Source: an uncultured Chloroflexota bacterium (GTDB lineage: Bacteria > Chloroflexota > Dehalococcoidia > Lucifugimonadales > GCA-002694895). Taken from it: a stretch of 41,665 nucleotides of DNA. The notes beneath the pieces are model-generated. The model was not told the DNA's origin and did not search any database. It was given only the letters and a program-made list of their open reading frames with translations. Shown piece after piece: positions 19,206-27,582 of this stretch; position 1 is the first letter of the stretch; each line of letters opens with the position of its first letter. The stretch spans positions 1 through 41,665 of the forward strand of contig CAJWSY010000008.1 in NCBI GenBank assembly GCA_913045935.1. Direction: 5' to 3'. The translations under genes and the position numbers were made by a program.

Positions 19206-19986
19206 TTTAAATGATAAAGTAGCTATAATTACAGGAGGTAGCGACGGTATAGGTAAAGCAGCCGCTATTTCTTTGGCTAGAGAAGGAGCTAAAGTTGCAA
19301 TTATTGCAAGAAATCAAGAAAAAATTGATTTAGCTGTAAAAGAGATCAAGCAAATTACAAATGGTAGCGTTATTGGCATTTCTGCAGATGTTTCAGTTGA
19401 ATCAGATGTAAAAGACATGGTTTCAACCGTTAATGCTGAATTTGGCGGAGTAGATATACTAATAAACAATGCTGGAACGTCATCAGCTACAACTTTAGAA
19501 AAAATGTCAAATGAAGATCTTAAGGTAGACTTTGGTATAAAGGTATATGGAGCAATTTATTGTGCTCGGGCTGCCTTGCCATACTTGAAAAAATCAGGGA
19601 ATGGAGTGATTTTAAACACAACCACACCTGGAGGAAAAACTTCTAGTCCAGGCACTCAACCAACATCGCTTTCAAGGGCCGCAGGAATTTCTTTAACTAA
19701 ATCATGGGCGGGAGAATTGGCAGAATTTAATATAAGAGTTAACACTGTTTGTGTTGGATTATTAAAATCAGGTCAGCATAGAACTAGATGGGAAACTATG
19801 AATTCAAAGAATCCTGATTATTCTTTGGATGATCATTGGGAATCTATGGGAAAAAATATCCCATTAGGCAGAGTTGGCGAAGCTGAAGAAGTTGGAGACG
19901 TAATGTGCTTTTTAGCGTCATCTAAAGCAAGCTATGTGACAGGAACTGCAATAAATGTGGACGGAGGGACAGCTCCCGTTATTTAA
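19195..19986 (+). CDS. SDR-fold protein with a substituted catalytic tetrad
   Basis: Classical-length (263 aa) Rossmann SDR. The cofactor site is intact: TGGSDGIG (13-20), the ADVS segment and NNAG (91-94). The catalytic Asn-Ser-Tyr-Lys tetrad is not: by alignment Lys116 replaces Asn, Thr143/144 replaces Ser, Thr157 replaces Tyr and Arg161 replaces Lys (PTSLSRAAG instead of YxxxK). I recall related SDR-like proteins with PTSxSRAAG, so this is probably an established divergent subfamily rather than decay. A strong AAAGGAGAG ribosome-binding site and an 11 bp overlap with glcF tie it to the hydroxyacid oxidase operon. It may bind NAD(P) without ordinary SDR chemistry. It ends 4 bp over the end of convergent aroC. 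Confidence 0.88.
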   Translation: MNLSLNDKVAIITGGSDGIGKAAAISLAREGAKVAIIARNQEKIDLAVKEIKQITNGSVIGISADVSVESDVKDMVSTVNAEFGGVDILINNAGTSSATTLEKMSNEDLKVDFGIKVYGAIYCARAALPYLKKSGNGVILNTTTPGGKTSSPGTQPTSLSRAAGISLTKSWAGELAEFNIRVNTVCVGLLKSGQHRTRWETMNSKNPDYSLDDHWESMGKNIPLGRVGEAEEVGDVMCFLASSKASYVTGTAINVDGGTAPVI

Positions 19987-21071
19987 TCGAGAAAATTATT
20001 TTGTGCATTATGTCTTAATGAATGATCTAATAATACAATAGCAACCATGGATTCAACCATGGGCACTGCCCTAGGTAAAACACAAGGGTCATGCCGCCCC
20101 CTGCCACCGAATTCAATTTCTTTTCCACTATCAGTGACTGTATTTTGATTTTGTATAATAGTTCCAGTTGGTTTGAATGCAGCTTTTAATATAATATTTT
20201 CACCATTAGAGATTCCGCCCTGAATTCCTCCGCTATTATTAGTTTTAGTTCTTATTTTGCCATTATCATTATAAAATTCATCATTATGATCTGATCCCTT
20301 CATTAATGTTCCTTTAAATCCCGAACCAATTTCAAATCCTTTACAGGCAGGCAGAGAAAGTACGGCCTTACCAAGATCTGCTTCTAATTTATCAAATACG
20401 GGTTCGCCTAATCCTGGAGGAACATTTCTGCACACCAGTTCGACTACCCCTCCTAATGAATCACCCTGTTTTCTAATTTCTTTTATTTTATCAATCATGA
20501 TTTTGGCAATATCTTGGTCAGGGCATCTTACAATGTTTTGTTCGACATCTGAGATTTTTACTGTGTCGGTATTTACTTTTGCTTCCAAGTTTTGAATAGA
20601 CTTCACATATCCTACGATTTGTATATTGTATTTTTGTTTTAGTATTTTTTTTGCCAACGCACCTGCCGCTACTCTTCCTATTGTTTCTCTAGCACTTGCT
20701 CTGCCGCCACCTTTCCAGTTTCTAATACCATATTTTATGTCATATGTGTAATCTGCATGAGATGGGCGATAAAGGGATTTAAGTGCATCGTAATCTTTAC
20801 TTTTGGCATCTGTGTTAGATACTGATATATGGATTGGAGAACCTAAAGTCTTACCTTCAAATACCCCTGATAGTATCTCAGCTTTATCATTTTCTTTTCT
20901 CTGTGTAGTAATTTCACTTTGCCCTGGTTTTCTTCTGTTTAATTCAAATTGTATGTCTTCGTTTGAGATACTAATTCCTGGAGGGCATCCATCTATAGTT
21001 ACACCAACTGCTTCACCATGTGATTCACCCCAAGTAGTGATTTTATATGATTTTCCAAATGTATTTGGCAA
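19983..21071 (-). CDS. aroC: Chorismate synthase
   Basis: FMN-dependent last step of the shikimate pathway, converting EPSP to chorismate. [20 protein letters not shown]-type opening, [18 protein letters not shown] (about 120-137) and [17 protein letters not shown] near residue 325 are hallmark motifs. The length of 362 aa is normal. The start is TTG at 21071 with AGGA five to six bases before it. A TATAAT on the minus strand at 21108-21103 would give a leader of about 25 bases, placing the hairpin element at 21160-21222 upstream of that promoter. No other aro gene is nearby. Confidence 0.97.
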   Translation of the reverse strand: MPNTFGKSYKITTWGESHGEAVGVTIDGCPPGISISNEDIQFELNRRKPGQSEITTQRKENDKAEILSGVFEGKTLGSPIHISVSNTDAKSKDYDALKSLYRPSHADYTYDIKYGIRNWKGGGRASARETIGRVAAGALAKKILKQKYNIQIVGYVKSIQNLEAKVNTDTVKISDVEQNIVRCPDQDIAKIMIDKIKEIRKQGDSLGGVVELVCRNVPPGLGEPVFDKLEADLGKAVLSLPACKGFEIGSGFKGTLMKGSDHNDEFYNDNGKIRTKTNNSGGIQGGISNGENIILKAAFKPTGTIIQNQNTVTDSGKEIEFGGRGRHDPCVLPRAVPMVESMVAIVLLDHSLRHNAQNNFLD

Positions 21072-21159
21072 TTTATTCCTACTAATATTTATAATTAAAT
21101 AAATTATACTACCACTAGGTTATTTTTTTTGGTACGATTTTAGTTATTTACACGTAACA

Positions 21160-21222
21160 GGGCTTGAGTGAACATTCTTGAAAACCTCGTTGTTTAACGT
21201 GAGCGTTTTCCCGCTCAAGCCC
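21160..21222. other. Structured intergenic element with two mutually exclusive hairpins
   Basis: GGGCTTGAGTG (21160-21170) can pair with CGCTCAAGCCC (21212-21222), an 11 bp stem with one G-T pair closing a 41-base loop. Inside it, GAGCG (21201-21205) pairs perfectly with CGCTC (21212-21216) across a six-base loop, competing for the right arm of the long stem. A third pairing, AAAAC (21181-21185) with GTTTT (21205-21209), can form only with the long stem. On + it ends 13 bp before the TTG start of the DUF2779 gene. No T-tract follows on either strand, so it is not an intrinsic terminator. No known riboswitch or ncRNA family is recognised. Strand is undetermined. Confidence 0.5.
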
Positions 21223-21235
21223 CCAAACTAACATT

Positions 21236-22720
21236 TTGAATTTAACTAAAATAAATAAATCTAAGTATTTTTCCTGGGTCCAGTGTGATAAAAAATTATA
21301 TTTTGATTTAAATTTAGAAAAAAAATACAGAAATATCAGGCCAAGCAACAAACAGCAATTATTAAATTATACATTTGAGTTTTTTGATAGAAAATATAAA
21401 AATTTATATCCTAAACTGACTAACAAAAAAGATATTATTTCTAGCATTAAATCTGGTAATACATTTTATTCATTAGATTTCAAACTTGAAAATGAAAAAT
21501 TAAGTTTACATTATGATGCTATGTTGTTTGAAAATAATATAATTAAATTGTTTATTGTTAAGCCCGCAATCTACCCTAAGAAAAATTATATTAAAGAATT
21601 AAATCTTCAAAAATATTTGTTAAATAATTTTTTTGACAATGAAATCAGATCACATTTGATATTAATTAATAAAGATTATCGATTTACTGAAGAGTTACCT
21701 GATTTAGATCAATATTTGAACATTGTTGAATGTACTGAAAAAGTTGAATCTTTAAATTCAAATGAAATCGAGTTGAACATTTCACAAATTAATAAAACAA
21801 TCGTATCAAACAAGCTTCCCAACACTAAAATAGGATCACACTGCAAATCTCCTTACCAATGCGATTATTTTGATAATTGTAGAACAAAATTACCTGATTT
21901 TCATGTAGAGCAAATTCCTAACCAAAGTAAGGATCTGAAAGAAAATTTGTTGGCTTTGAATATAACTGATATAAAAAAATTACCTGATATGGAATATTTT
22001 ACCTCTTTACAAAAAAGAATAATTAAATCTGTGAAAAATTCTAAAGAATTTATAAGCGATGAATTGAGAAACATTATGAACTCATTCAAATATCCTTTAT
22101 ATTTTTTGGATTTTGAAACAATCATATCTCCGTATAAAATTTTCCCTAATACCAAACCATTTGAACCAATTCCATGTATGTGGTCTTTGCATAGCGAAAA
22201 ACAATTTGGTGTTCAAATTCAAGGTATGTATGAAAACAAAATTTATTATGACCGTTATTATAAATTTACAGGCGAAGATCCAAGAAGAGAATTTATTGAA
22301 AAATTAATTGTATCTGTGGGATCTTCAGGTTCAATATTTATTTATTCTGATTTCGAAATTAGAATTTTAAAAATGATTGCAATTATGTTTCCTGAATATA
22401 AGCATAAAATTGATTTAATTATAGATAGATGTGTAGATTTATTGAAAATAACAAAAAACCATTATTATCACCCCAAGTTTAAAGGCAGTTTTTCTTTAAA
22501 ATCAGTTTCAAAAATATTAACTGAAGAAAACATGTATGATTTGGAATTTGTTAACTCAGGAGATGATGCTTCTCGAGTATTAATTGATCTGATAACTAAT
22601 AAAATTAACTCTGCTCAAAGAAAACAAATAGAACTAGATTTATTAAAATACGCCGAAAAAGACACTCTTAATTTGGTCGATTTATACAAGCATTTAAAGT
22701 CTGTATCTGAATTCATGTAA
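21236..22720 (+). CDS. DUF2779 protein: Cas4-like nuclease remnant plus DEDD-type exonuclease fold
   Basis: Two domains are seen. The N-terminal part (about 1-225) resembles the Cas4/RecB PD-(D/E)XK family: NKSKYFSWVQCDKKLYFDL at the start, an Asp in HYDAML, and HCKSPYQCDYFDNC, which with the early Cys gives the four-cysteine Fe-S pattern. The ExK motif reads FIVKPA, so the acidic residue is lost while Lys remains. The C-terminal part (about 275-494) is DUF2779 with YFLDFETI (the D-x-E of DnaQ-like exonucleases), FIYSDFE, RCVDLL, YYHPKFKGSFSLKSV and YAEKDTLNLVDLY. It probably acts on nucleic acid. The start is TTG 21236; no nearby in-frame ATG exists. The function of the family is undetermined. 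Confidence 0.85.
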   Translation: MNLTKINKSKYFSWVQCDKKLYFDLNLEKKYRNIRPSNKQQLLNYTFEFFDRKYKNLYPKLTNKKDIISSIKSGNTFYSLDFKLENEKLSLHYDAMLFENNIIKLFIVKPAIYPKKNYIKELNLQKYLLNNFFDNEIRSHLILINKDYRFTEELPDLDQYLNIVECTEKVESLNSNEIELNISQINKTIVSNKLPNTKIGSHCKSPYQCDYFDNCRTKLPDFHVEQIPNQSKDLKENLLALNITDIKKLPDMEYFTSLQKRIIKSVKNSKEFISDELRNIMNSFKYPLYFLDFETIISPYKIFPNTKPFEPIPCMWSLHSEKQFGVQIQGMYENKIYYDRYYKFTGEDPRREFIEKLIVSVGSSGSIFIYSDFEIRILKMIAIMFPEYKHKIDLIIDRCVDLLKITKNHYYHPKFKGSFSLKSVSKILTEENMYDLEFVNSGDDASRVLIDLITNKINSAQRKQIELDLLKYAEKDTLNLVDLYKHLKSVSEFM

Positions 22721-22728
22721 AATTCTTC

Positions 22729-22756
22729 TTGTAATTTGTCTGACAAATGTTATAAT
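22729..22756 (+). promoter_or_regulatory. Promoter of the Liv binding-protein gene with palindromic operator
   Basis: TTGTAA (22729-22734) and consensus TATAAT (22751-22756) are 16 bp apart. The spacer contains ATTTGTC-T-GACAAAT (22734-22748), a perfect 7-1-7 inverted repeat. A dimeric regulator bound there would cover the space between -35 and -10, so repression is the simplest expectation. Transcription should start near 22763, giving a leader of about 29 bases with GGAGG at 22782-22786, five bases before ATG 22792. Confidence 0.6.
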
Positions 22757-22791
22757 TTGCGGATTAATGTATTACTCTATTGGAGGAAAAG

Positions 22792-24018
22792 ATGAAAAAA
22801 ATTCTATCTTTACCATTTTTGTTTGGCCTAATGGCTACCCTTCTTATGGTTGGGTGCCAAGGTGGAGAAACAATTAAAATTGGTACACTTTTAGATAAAA
22901 CTGGAGATCTTGGTAACTACGGCCCACCTATGGAAGTAGGAGCTGATCTTGCTATTCAATTATTAACCGATGCCGGTGTAGATATAGTAAAAGTACCTGG
23001 TGATTCAGGAACTGCAAATCAAAAATCTATAGCAGAAGCTACAAGATTAATTGATGTTGAAGGTGTTCATGCAATTGTAGGCTCACTATCAAGCGGAGTA
23101 ACAATGGCTACTGCTACTGCGGTAACAATACCTAAAGATGTTCCAATTATGTCGCCTGCTTCTACTTCACCTGCTATTACCACTATGGATGATAACAATA
23201 CTGTGTTCAGATCAACCGTATCTGATGCGGCTCAAGGTGTTGTATTAGCGAAAGTAGCTTATGACAGTGGAATAAGATCTGCTGGTGGTTTGTATATAAA
23301 CAACCCTTATGGTGAAGGGCTAGCTGGTATGTTTGGTGATGCGTTTAAAGCATTAGGCGGTACAATTACTGCTATGGTTCCAATAGAACCTGGGCAAACT
23401 AGTTACTTATCCGAAGTCAAAAAAGCTACAGATGGCACACCTGATGTATTGTTAGCAATGACATACCCTGTCACAGCGCAAATATATATAAGAGAAGCTA
23501 TCGAAGGTGGACACGCTTCTAAATTTATGTTCGTTGATGGTACCAAAGCTCAAGACATGTTTGATGCTATGACCAAAGTTCATGGTGCAAATTATTTTGA
23601 TGGTATGATTGGTACAGCTCCAGGAGCAAAAGGAAGTCCTGCTAAAAGCCAATTTGAATCTTTGTATAAAGATGCAAATAACGGTAATATGCCAACTGAT
23701 CCATTTATAGCTGAAACATTTGATGCAACTCTAATGTTAGGATTAGCAGCTGTTGCAGCTGAAAATGGTACTCTTTGTGATAGTATCAAAACTTGCTTAC
23801 CAATAATTGCTGGTGATGATGGAGACGCCGATCCAAATATTGAACCTAGTGATGTTAAAAGAGCTGTTAGCCTGTTGAAAAAAGGCGATGACATTAACTA
23901 TGAAGGAGCAGCAGGTTCTCAAGAAATTGATGCAAACGGAGACGTTAACAATACTATTGAAGTATGGGAAATTAAAGATGGTAAAATTACCTCTACAGGT
24001 CAATTCTTAAGTCCATAA
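22792..24018 (+). CDS. Branched-chain amino acid ABC transporter substrate-binding lipoprotein
   Basis: Type I periplasmic-binding fold (Peripla_BP_6, LivJ/LivK-like), the receptor of a HAAT-family ABC importer. It has a 22-residue lipoprotein leader with the lipobox LMVGC, then IKIGTLLDKTGDLGNYG, the usual ligand-lobe start, and AIVGSLSSGVTMA, VPIMSPASTSPAIT and GGLYINNPYGEGLA. The length is 408 aa. The frame extends to TTG 22780, but the GGAGG ribosome-binding site overlaps that position, so ATG 22792 is the real start. The permease and ATPase genes lie on the opposite strand at 25507-29094. The actual ligand (leucine-type amino acid, amide or urea-like) cannot be told from sequence. A strong terminator follows. 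Confidence 0.93.
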   Translation: MKKILSLPFLFGLMATLLMVGCQGGETIKIGTLLDKTGDLGNYGPPMEVGADLAIQLLTDAGVDIVKVPGDSGTANQKSIAEATRLIDVEGVHAIVGSLSSGVTMATATAVTIPKDVPIMSPASTSPAITTMDDNNTVFRSTVSDAAQGVVLAKVAYDSGIRSAGGLYINNPYGEGLAGMFGDAFKALGGTITAMVPIEPGQTSYLSEVKKATDGTPDVLLAMTYPVTAQIYIREAIEGGHASKFMFVDGTKAQDMFDAMTKVHGANYFDGMIGTAPGAKGSPAKSQFESLYKDANNGNMPTDPFIAETFDATLMLGLAAVAAENGTLCDSIKTCLPIIAGDDGDADPNIEPSDVKRAVSLLKKGDDINYEGAAGSQEIDANGDVNNTIEVWEIKDGKITSTGQFLSP

Positions 24019-24045
24019 TTTCTAAACTATAAATACTATTAAAAA

Positions 24046-24081
24046 AAGAGGAATCTTATAGGTTCCTCTTTTTTTTTTTTT
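24046..24081 (+). terminator. Rho-independent terminator after the binding-protein gene
   Basis: An 8 bp stem, AAGAGGAA (24046-24053) with TTCCTCTT (24063-24070), closes a nine-base loop and runs into a T-tract to about 24081. It separates the highly expressed binding-protein gene from the M20 gene at 24126. Confidence 0.93.
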
Positions 24082-24125
24082 AATTTATTATTAAATCACA
24101 AAAATTTCAAAAGGTAATTATTACA

Positions 24126-25499
24126 ATGGGCATAGAAGATATAAAGAAAAAAATAGAATCTAATATAGATAGTAATGCTGAAGATTTGATAGGAATAGCA
24201 AAAGATATACTTGATATGCCAGAGCCAGGATACAGAGAATTTAAAACTTCGAGGTATGCTGAAAAACAACTTAACAAATACGGATTTTCAAATATTGAAA
24301 AAGTATCACTGACTGGATTGAAAACCGTTATTGACACTGGCAGGCCTGGTCCTACTGTATGTGTAATGGGAGAACTTGATTCCTTAATAGTTTTAGGCCA
24401 CCCGCATGCTGATCAAGAAACAAATGCAGCTCATGCCTGTGGCCATCATACTCAGATAGCTCAGATGATAGCTGTTGGACAGAGTTTTAATGACCCAGAA
24501 GTACTAAAAGGATTATCAGGAAAAATAGTACTTATCGCTGTTCCGGCAGAAGAAAATATTGAAGTTGAATACAGGAAAACTTTAAGAGATGAAGGAAAGA
24601 TAGAATTTTTGTTGGGGAAACAAGAATTTGTAAAACTTGGTGCATTAGATGGAGTTGACATAGCTATGATGACTCATACAGGAAATCAAAGAGATAATAA
24701 AATTTTAGCTCTTGGAGGTTCTTCAACTGGATCAGTATCAAAGAGTATAAAATTCATAGGAAAAGCATCTCATGCAGGAGGATCTCCGCATAATGGTATA
24801 AATGCATTAAATGCAGCGAATCTTGCTATGGCAGGGATACATTTTCAGAGAGAAACTTTCCAAGAAAAAGATGTGATTAGAATTCATCCAATTATCACAC
24901 AAGGCGGAGCTGCGGTAAGCTCTGTTCCCGCTGATGTAAGGATGGAAACTTACGTAAGAGGAAGTTCCACTCAGGGATATTTAGATGCAAGTGAGAAAGT
25001 GGATCGAGCGCTGAGAGGTGGTGCAATGGCCGTTGGAGCTCAGGTGGAAATAACAACTATCCCGGGATATTTGCCAATGTATCAAAATGAAGATTTAAAT
25101 GAACTTTATGAACAAAATTCTGTATATTTAGTTGGAGATGAAGCTGTAGACAGATCTAATGTAGGAAGATTTGGTGGATTTTCAACTGATATGGGGGATA
25201 TGTCACAATTAATGCCAATTATACACCCCTCAGTTTTATCAACATCTGGGGATGGTCATGGAATTGATTATGTTGTTGAAGATTACCATTCGGCTGTAAT
25301 TACAGCTGCAAAAGCTATGGCTTTAACTGTAGCGGATTTATTGCATGGTAATGCAGAAAAAGGTAAAGAAATTGTAGATAAATTTGAACCATTACTAACA
25401 AAAGATAAATACCTAAAATTGTTAAGATCTATGTATAAGGAAGAAAAATTCAAAGATAATTTAGCTAATGTTAAATCTGATTATAAAGATTTTCTCTAA
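24126..25499 (+). CDS. M20-family amidohydrolase/peptidase (AbgB/IAA-hydrolase-like)
   Basis: Zinc amidohydrolase of the M20D-like branch that removes an amino acid or acyl group from an amide. Metal-site motifs are MGELDSL (Asp), HACGHHTQ (in place of the common CGHDxH/CGHNxH), the Glu pair in PAEENIEVEY and a late HG in GDGHGIDY. The dimerisation domain has KFIGKASHAGGSPHNGINALNA. The length of 457 aa is typical of the aminobenzoyl-glutamate-utilisation type. It starts 45 bp after the terminator and no clear promoter or Shine-Dalgarno is visible. Its position between the Liv binding protein and livM suggests that the transported compound may be an N-acyl or peptide-like amino acid; this is inference. 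Confidence 0.88.
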   Translation: MGIEDIKKKIESNIDSNAEDLIGIAKDILDMPEPGYREFKTSRYAEKQLNKYGFSNIEKVSLTGLKTVIDTGRPGPTVCVMGELDSLIVLGHPHADQETNAAHACGHHTQIAQMIAVGQSFNDPEVLKGLSGKIVLIAVPAEENIEVEYRKTLRDEGKIEFLLGKQEFVKLGALDGVDIAMMTHTGNQRDNKILALGGSSTGSVSKSIKFIGKASHAGGSPHNGINALNAANLAMAGIHFQRETFQEKDVIRIHPIITQGGAAVSSVPADVRMETYVRGSSTQGYLDASEKVDRALRGGAMAVGAQVEITTIPGYLPMYQNEDLNELYEQNSVYLVGDEAVDRSNVGRFGGFSTDMGDMSQLMPIIHPSVLSTSGDGHGIDYVVEDYHSAVITAAKAMALTVADLLHGNAEKGKEIVDKFEPLLTKDKYLKLLRSMYKEEKFKDNLANVKSDYKDFL

Positions 25500-25506
25500 A
25501 ATTAAA

Positions 25507-26526
25507 TTATTTTTTTGTACTTAGGTTATCAGTATTATCCGCGGACTTAGATGCAAGTTTGACTTTTTTTTCACCAATAATCCCTTCAGGTTTAAATATT
25601 ATTACTAAAGTGATTAAAAGTCCTATCATAAGAAATTTAAGATTTGGATCTGATAAAAATCCAGGTAAAAAATCAGTCCATGTCCAAATGGCCCAAACTA
25701 TAAACGCGCCTATTATAGCGCCTTTATTATTCCCACTCCCTCCAACCATTAACATAGCCCAAATGATAAATGTTGCCATTAATGGATCAAAAGTAAGTGG
25801 ATCTAGATATCTTATACCATGAGCATAAACTACTCCCCCTATTCCCATGATACATGCACCTAAAACAAATGATTGTAATTTGAACATAAATACATTTTTC
25901 CCACTTGCAGAAGTGGCAATTTCGTCTTCTCTTATAGCTTTTAAAACTCTACCCCATGGAGAATTAATTGCTTTTTGGACTATTAAATATAATACAAAAA
26001 TTAAAGCTAATATAAATAATCCATAAAAGTAGTTATAGTATGCAGGCGGAAACCAATCTCCAAGAAATTTTGGAATTCTGTACATTCCTCTCGAACCATT
26101 TGCTAACCATTTTTCGTTTAAAAAAATGAATCTGACAGTTTCTGCTAATCCGAGTGTGGCAATAGCAAAATAATCATCTCTCAATTTCAGTGTAATCCAG
26201 CCTATAATTGTTGCTGCTATTCCGCATACTATAACTGCACCAAACATACCCACAAAATACCACATGTCTATTCCCAAGTTAAATATGCCAAGAGTTTCAG
26301 GCAGGTTACCTCCCCAAACAAAGTCTTCAAACATCTTAGGCGAAGGGGTGGCTGAAGTCAAAATAGCTGCTGTATATGCACCTAAGGCAAAAAATGCAGA
26401 TATTCCGATATTAAATATACCTGTATATCCCCAATGTATATTTAGTCCAAGAGAAAATATTGCATAAATTCCAGCTATTACAACATAAGTAGATAAATAA
26501 TTAAAGATTGAGAAAATAAAATCCAT
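25507..26526 (-). CDS. livM: Branched-chain amino acid ABC transporter permease LivM
   Basis: Inner-membrane permease of the HAAT family. About eight to ten hydrophobic segments are seen, starting YVVIAGIYAIFSLGLNIHWG. The EAA-like cytoplasmic loop reads SPWGRVLKAIREDEIATSASGKN, and GGVVYAHGIRYLDP and GGSGNNKGAIIGAF are family landmarks. The length is 339 aa. Its start ATG overlaps the stop of livH by one base, and it ends 7 bp from the convergent M20 gene. The C terminus is a short charged cytoplasmic tail. Confidence 0.94.
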   Translation of the reverse strand: MDFIFSIFNYLSTYVVIAGIYAIFSLGLNIHWGYTGIFNIGISAFFALGAYTAAILTSATPSPKMFEDFVWGGNLPETLGIFNLGIDMWYFVGMFGAVIVCGIAATIIGWITLKLRDDYFAIATLGLAETVRFIFLNEKWLANGSRGMYRIPKFLGDWFPPAYYNYFYGLFILALIFVLYLIVQKAINSPWGRVLKAIREDEIATSASGKNVFMFKLQSFVLGACIMGIGGVVYAHGIRYLDPLTFDPLMATFIIWAMLMVGGSGNNKGAIIGAFIVWAIWTWTDFLPGFLSDPNLKFLMIGLLITLVIIFKPEGIIGEKKVKLASKSADNTDNLSTKK

Positions 26527-27581
26527 TAATCTTTACCTCCAAATAATCCTCTGGGTTTAAATGTAAGTACTAATAACATAATTGTGAAAGCTACACCTAA
26601 TTTATATGCAGGATTCATGTATTCAGTAGATACTTCCATTGCAACTCCAATAATGACAGCTCCTATGAATGCTCCGTAAGCATTTCCAACTCCTCCTAGT
26701 ACTACTGCAGCAAATATTGGAATGAGTAATTTCCAACCCATTTGTGGAACCATTTGAGCGGATCCAACTGCAATTAAAATTCCAGCACAGGCAGCTAATC
26801 CTGCAGCTATTATCCAGGTGTTAATTATTACTTTATTTACATTTATCCCAGTAACTAAAGCTAAATCAGGGTTGTCTGAAGTAGCACGCATAGATTTACC
26901 TGTTTTAGTGTACTGCAACACGACATGGGTTAATAAACATAGTATTAAAGCAACTAAACCTAAAAATAGTAAATCAGGAGGTACATCTATCCCCCATCCG
27001 AGTTCTAAAAATGGCTTTGATACTCTATCATAACTTCTTATTTGTGTGCCAAACAAAGTTGATAAGGCGCCTCTAAGTAAAATTGCAACACCGAATGAAG
27101 CCATAGCAATCATAACATCACTGCTGCCTCTATTTCTAAGTTTTCTATAAACCAAAATTTCTAAACTTACCGCAATTAAAGCTAGTATAGCCATAGTTAA
27201 AGGTATTGCAAGAATAATTGAATATCCAAAAGTAAATGGCCCTATCCCAACCTGGTCTAATCCTAATAAAGGAAATAATCCAGTGAATGAAAAATCATTA
27301 GCGTATGATACGTATTCTATGTTTATAACAGAGGCAACTAACGGAAATGCTATAAAAGCTCCTAATGTCATAAAATCACCGTGTGCTACGTGGGCAAAAT
27401 TTACTATCGCATACAACAAGGTTATTCCAATAGCACCTAATGCAAAAATACTTCCTAACAACATGCCGTGAACATAAAGGTCTTGTACTCCTAAAATAAA
27501 TGACAGAGTTAAGCTTGATGCAAAACCTATTATTATTTTAAATATTGTTGGTATGTTTGTTATTTTATCTTTAAAATTCAT
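26526..27581 (-). CDS. livH: Branched-chain amino acid ABC transporter permease LivH
   Basis: Second permease of the importer. An N-terminal transmembrane helix (residues about 13-32) precedes the LivH core starting GMLLGSIFALGAIGITLLYAIVNF-type helix, with AHGDFMTLGAF and the coupling loop TKTGKSMRATSDNPDLALVTGIN. The length of 351 aa is longer than E. coli LivH (about 308) because of the extra N-terminal segment and a loop near residues 85-115. It is preceded 1 bp upstream by livF and overlaps livM by one base. Confidence 0.94.
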   Translation of the reverse strand: MNFKDKITNIPTIFKIIIGFASSLTLSFILGVQDLYVHGMLLGSIFALGAIGITLLYAIVNFAHVAHGDFMTLGAFIAFPLVASVINIEYVSYANDFSFTGLFPLLGLDQVGIGPFTFGYSIILAIPLTMAILALIAVSLEILVYRKLRNRGSSDVMIAMASFGVAILLRGALSTLFGTQIRSYDRVSKPFLELGWGIDVPPDLLFLGLVALILCLLTHVVLQYTKTGKSMRATSDNPDLALVTGINVNKVIINTWIIAAGLAACAGILIAVGSAQMVPQMGWKLLIPIFAAVVLGGVGNAYGAFIGAVIIGVAMEVSTEYMNPAYKLGVAFTIMLLVLTFKPRGLFGGKD

Positions 27582-27582
27582 A

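Noticed and set aside
20803-21102. 99-codon open frame on + opposite aroC
   Set aside because: It is antisense to the conserved N-terminal half of chorismate synthase, has no recognisable domain and no ribosome-binding site; a shadow frame.
21072-21235. Hairpin element as an aroC leader riboswitch or T-box
   Set aside because: A consensus TATAAT for aroC lies between the element and the gene, and no T-box or known riboswitch motif is present. A longer aroC transcript is still possible.
21148-21351. 67-codon minus-strand frame across the hairpin element
   Set aside because: It runs antisense into the DUF2779 start and has no protein-like composition or start signals; the hairpin pairing explains the region better.
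22780-22791. TTG 22780 as the start of the Liv binding protein
   Set aside because: The GGAGG ribosome-binding site overlaps these codons, and the lipoprotein leader begins cleanly at ATG 22792.
23592-23894. 100-codon minus-strand frame inside the binding-protein gene
   Set aside because: Fully antisense to a conserved coding region, with no independent evidence.
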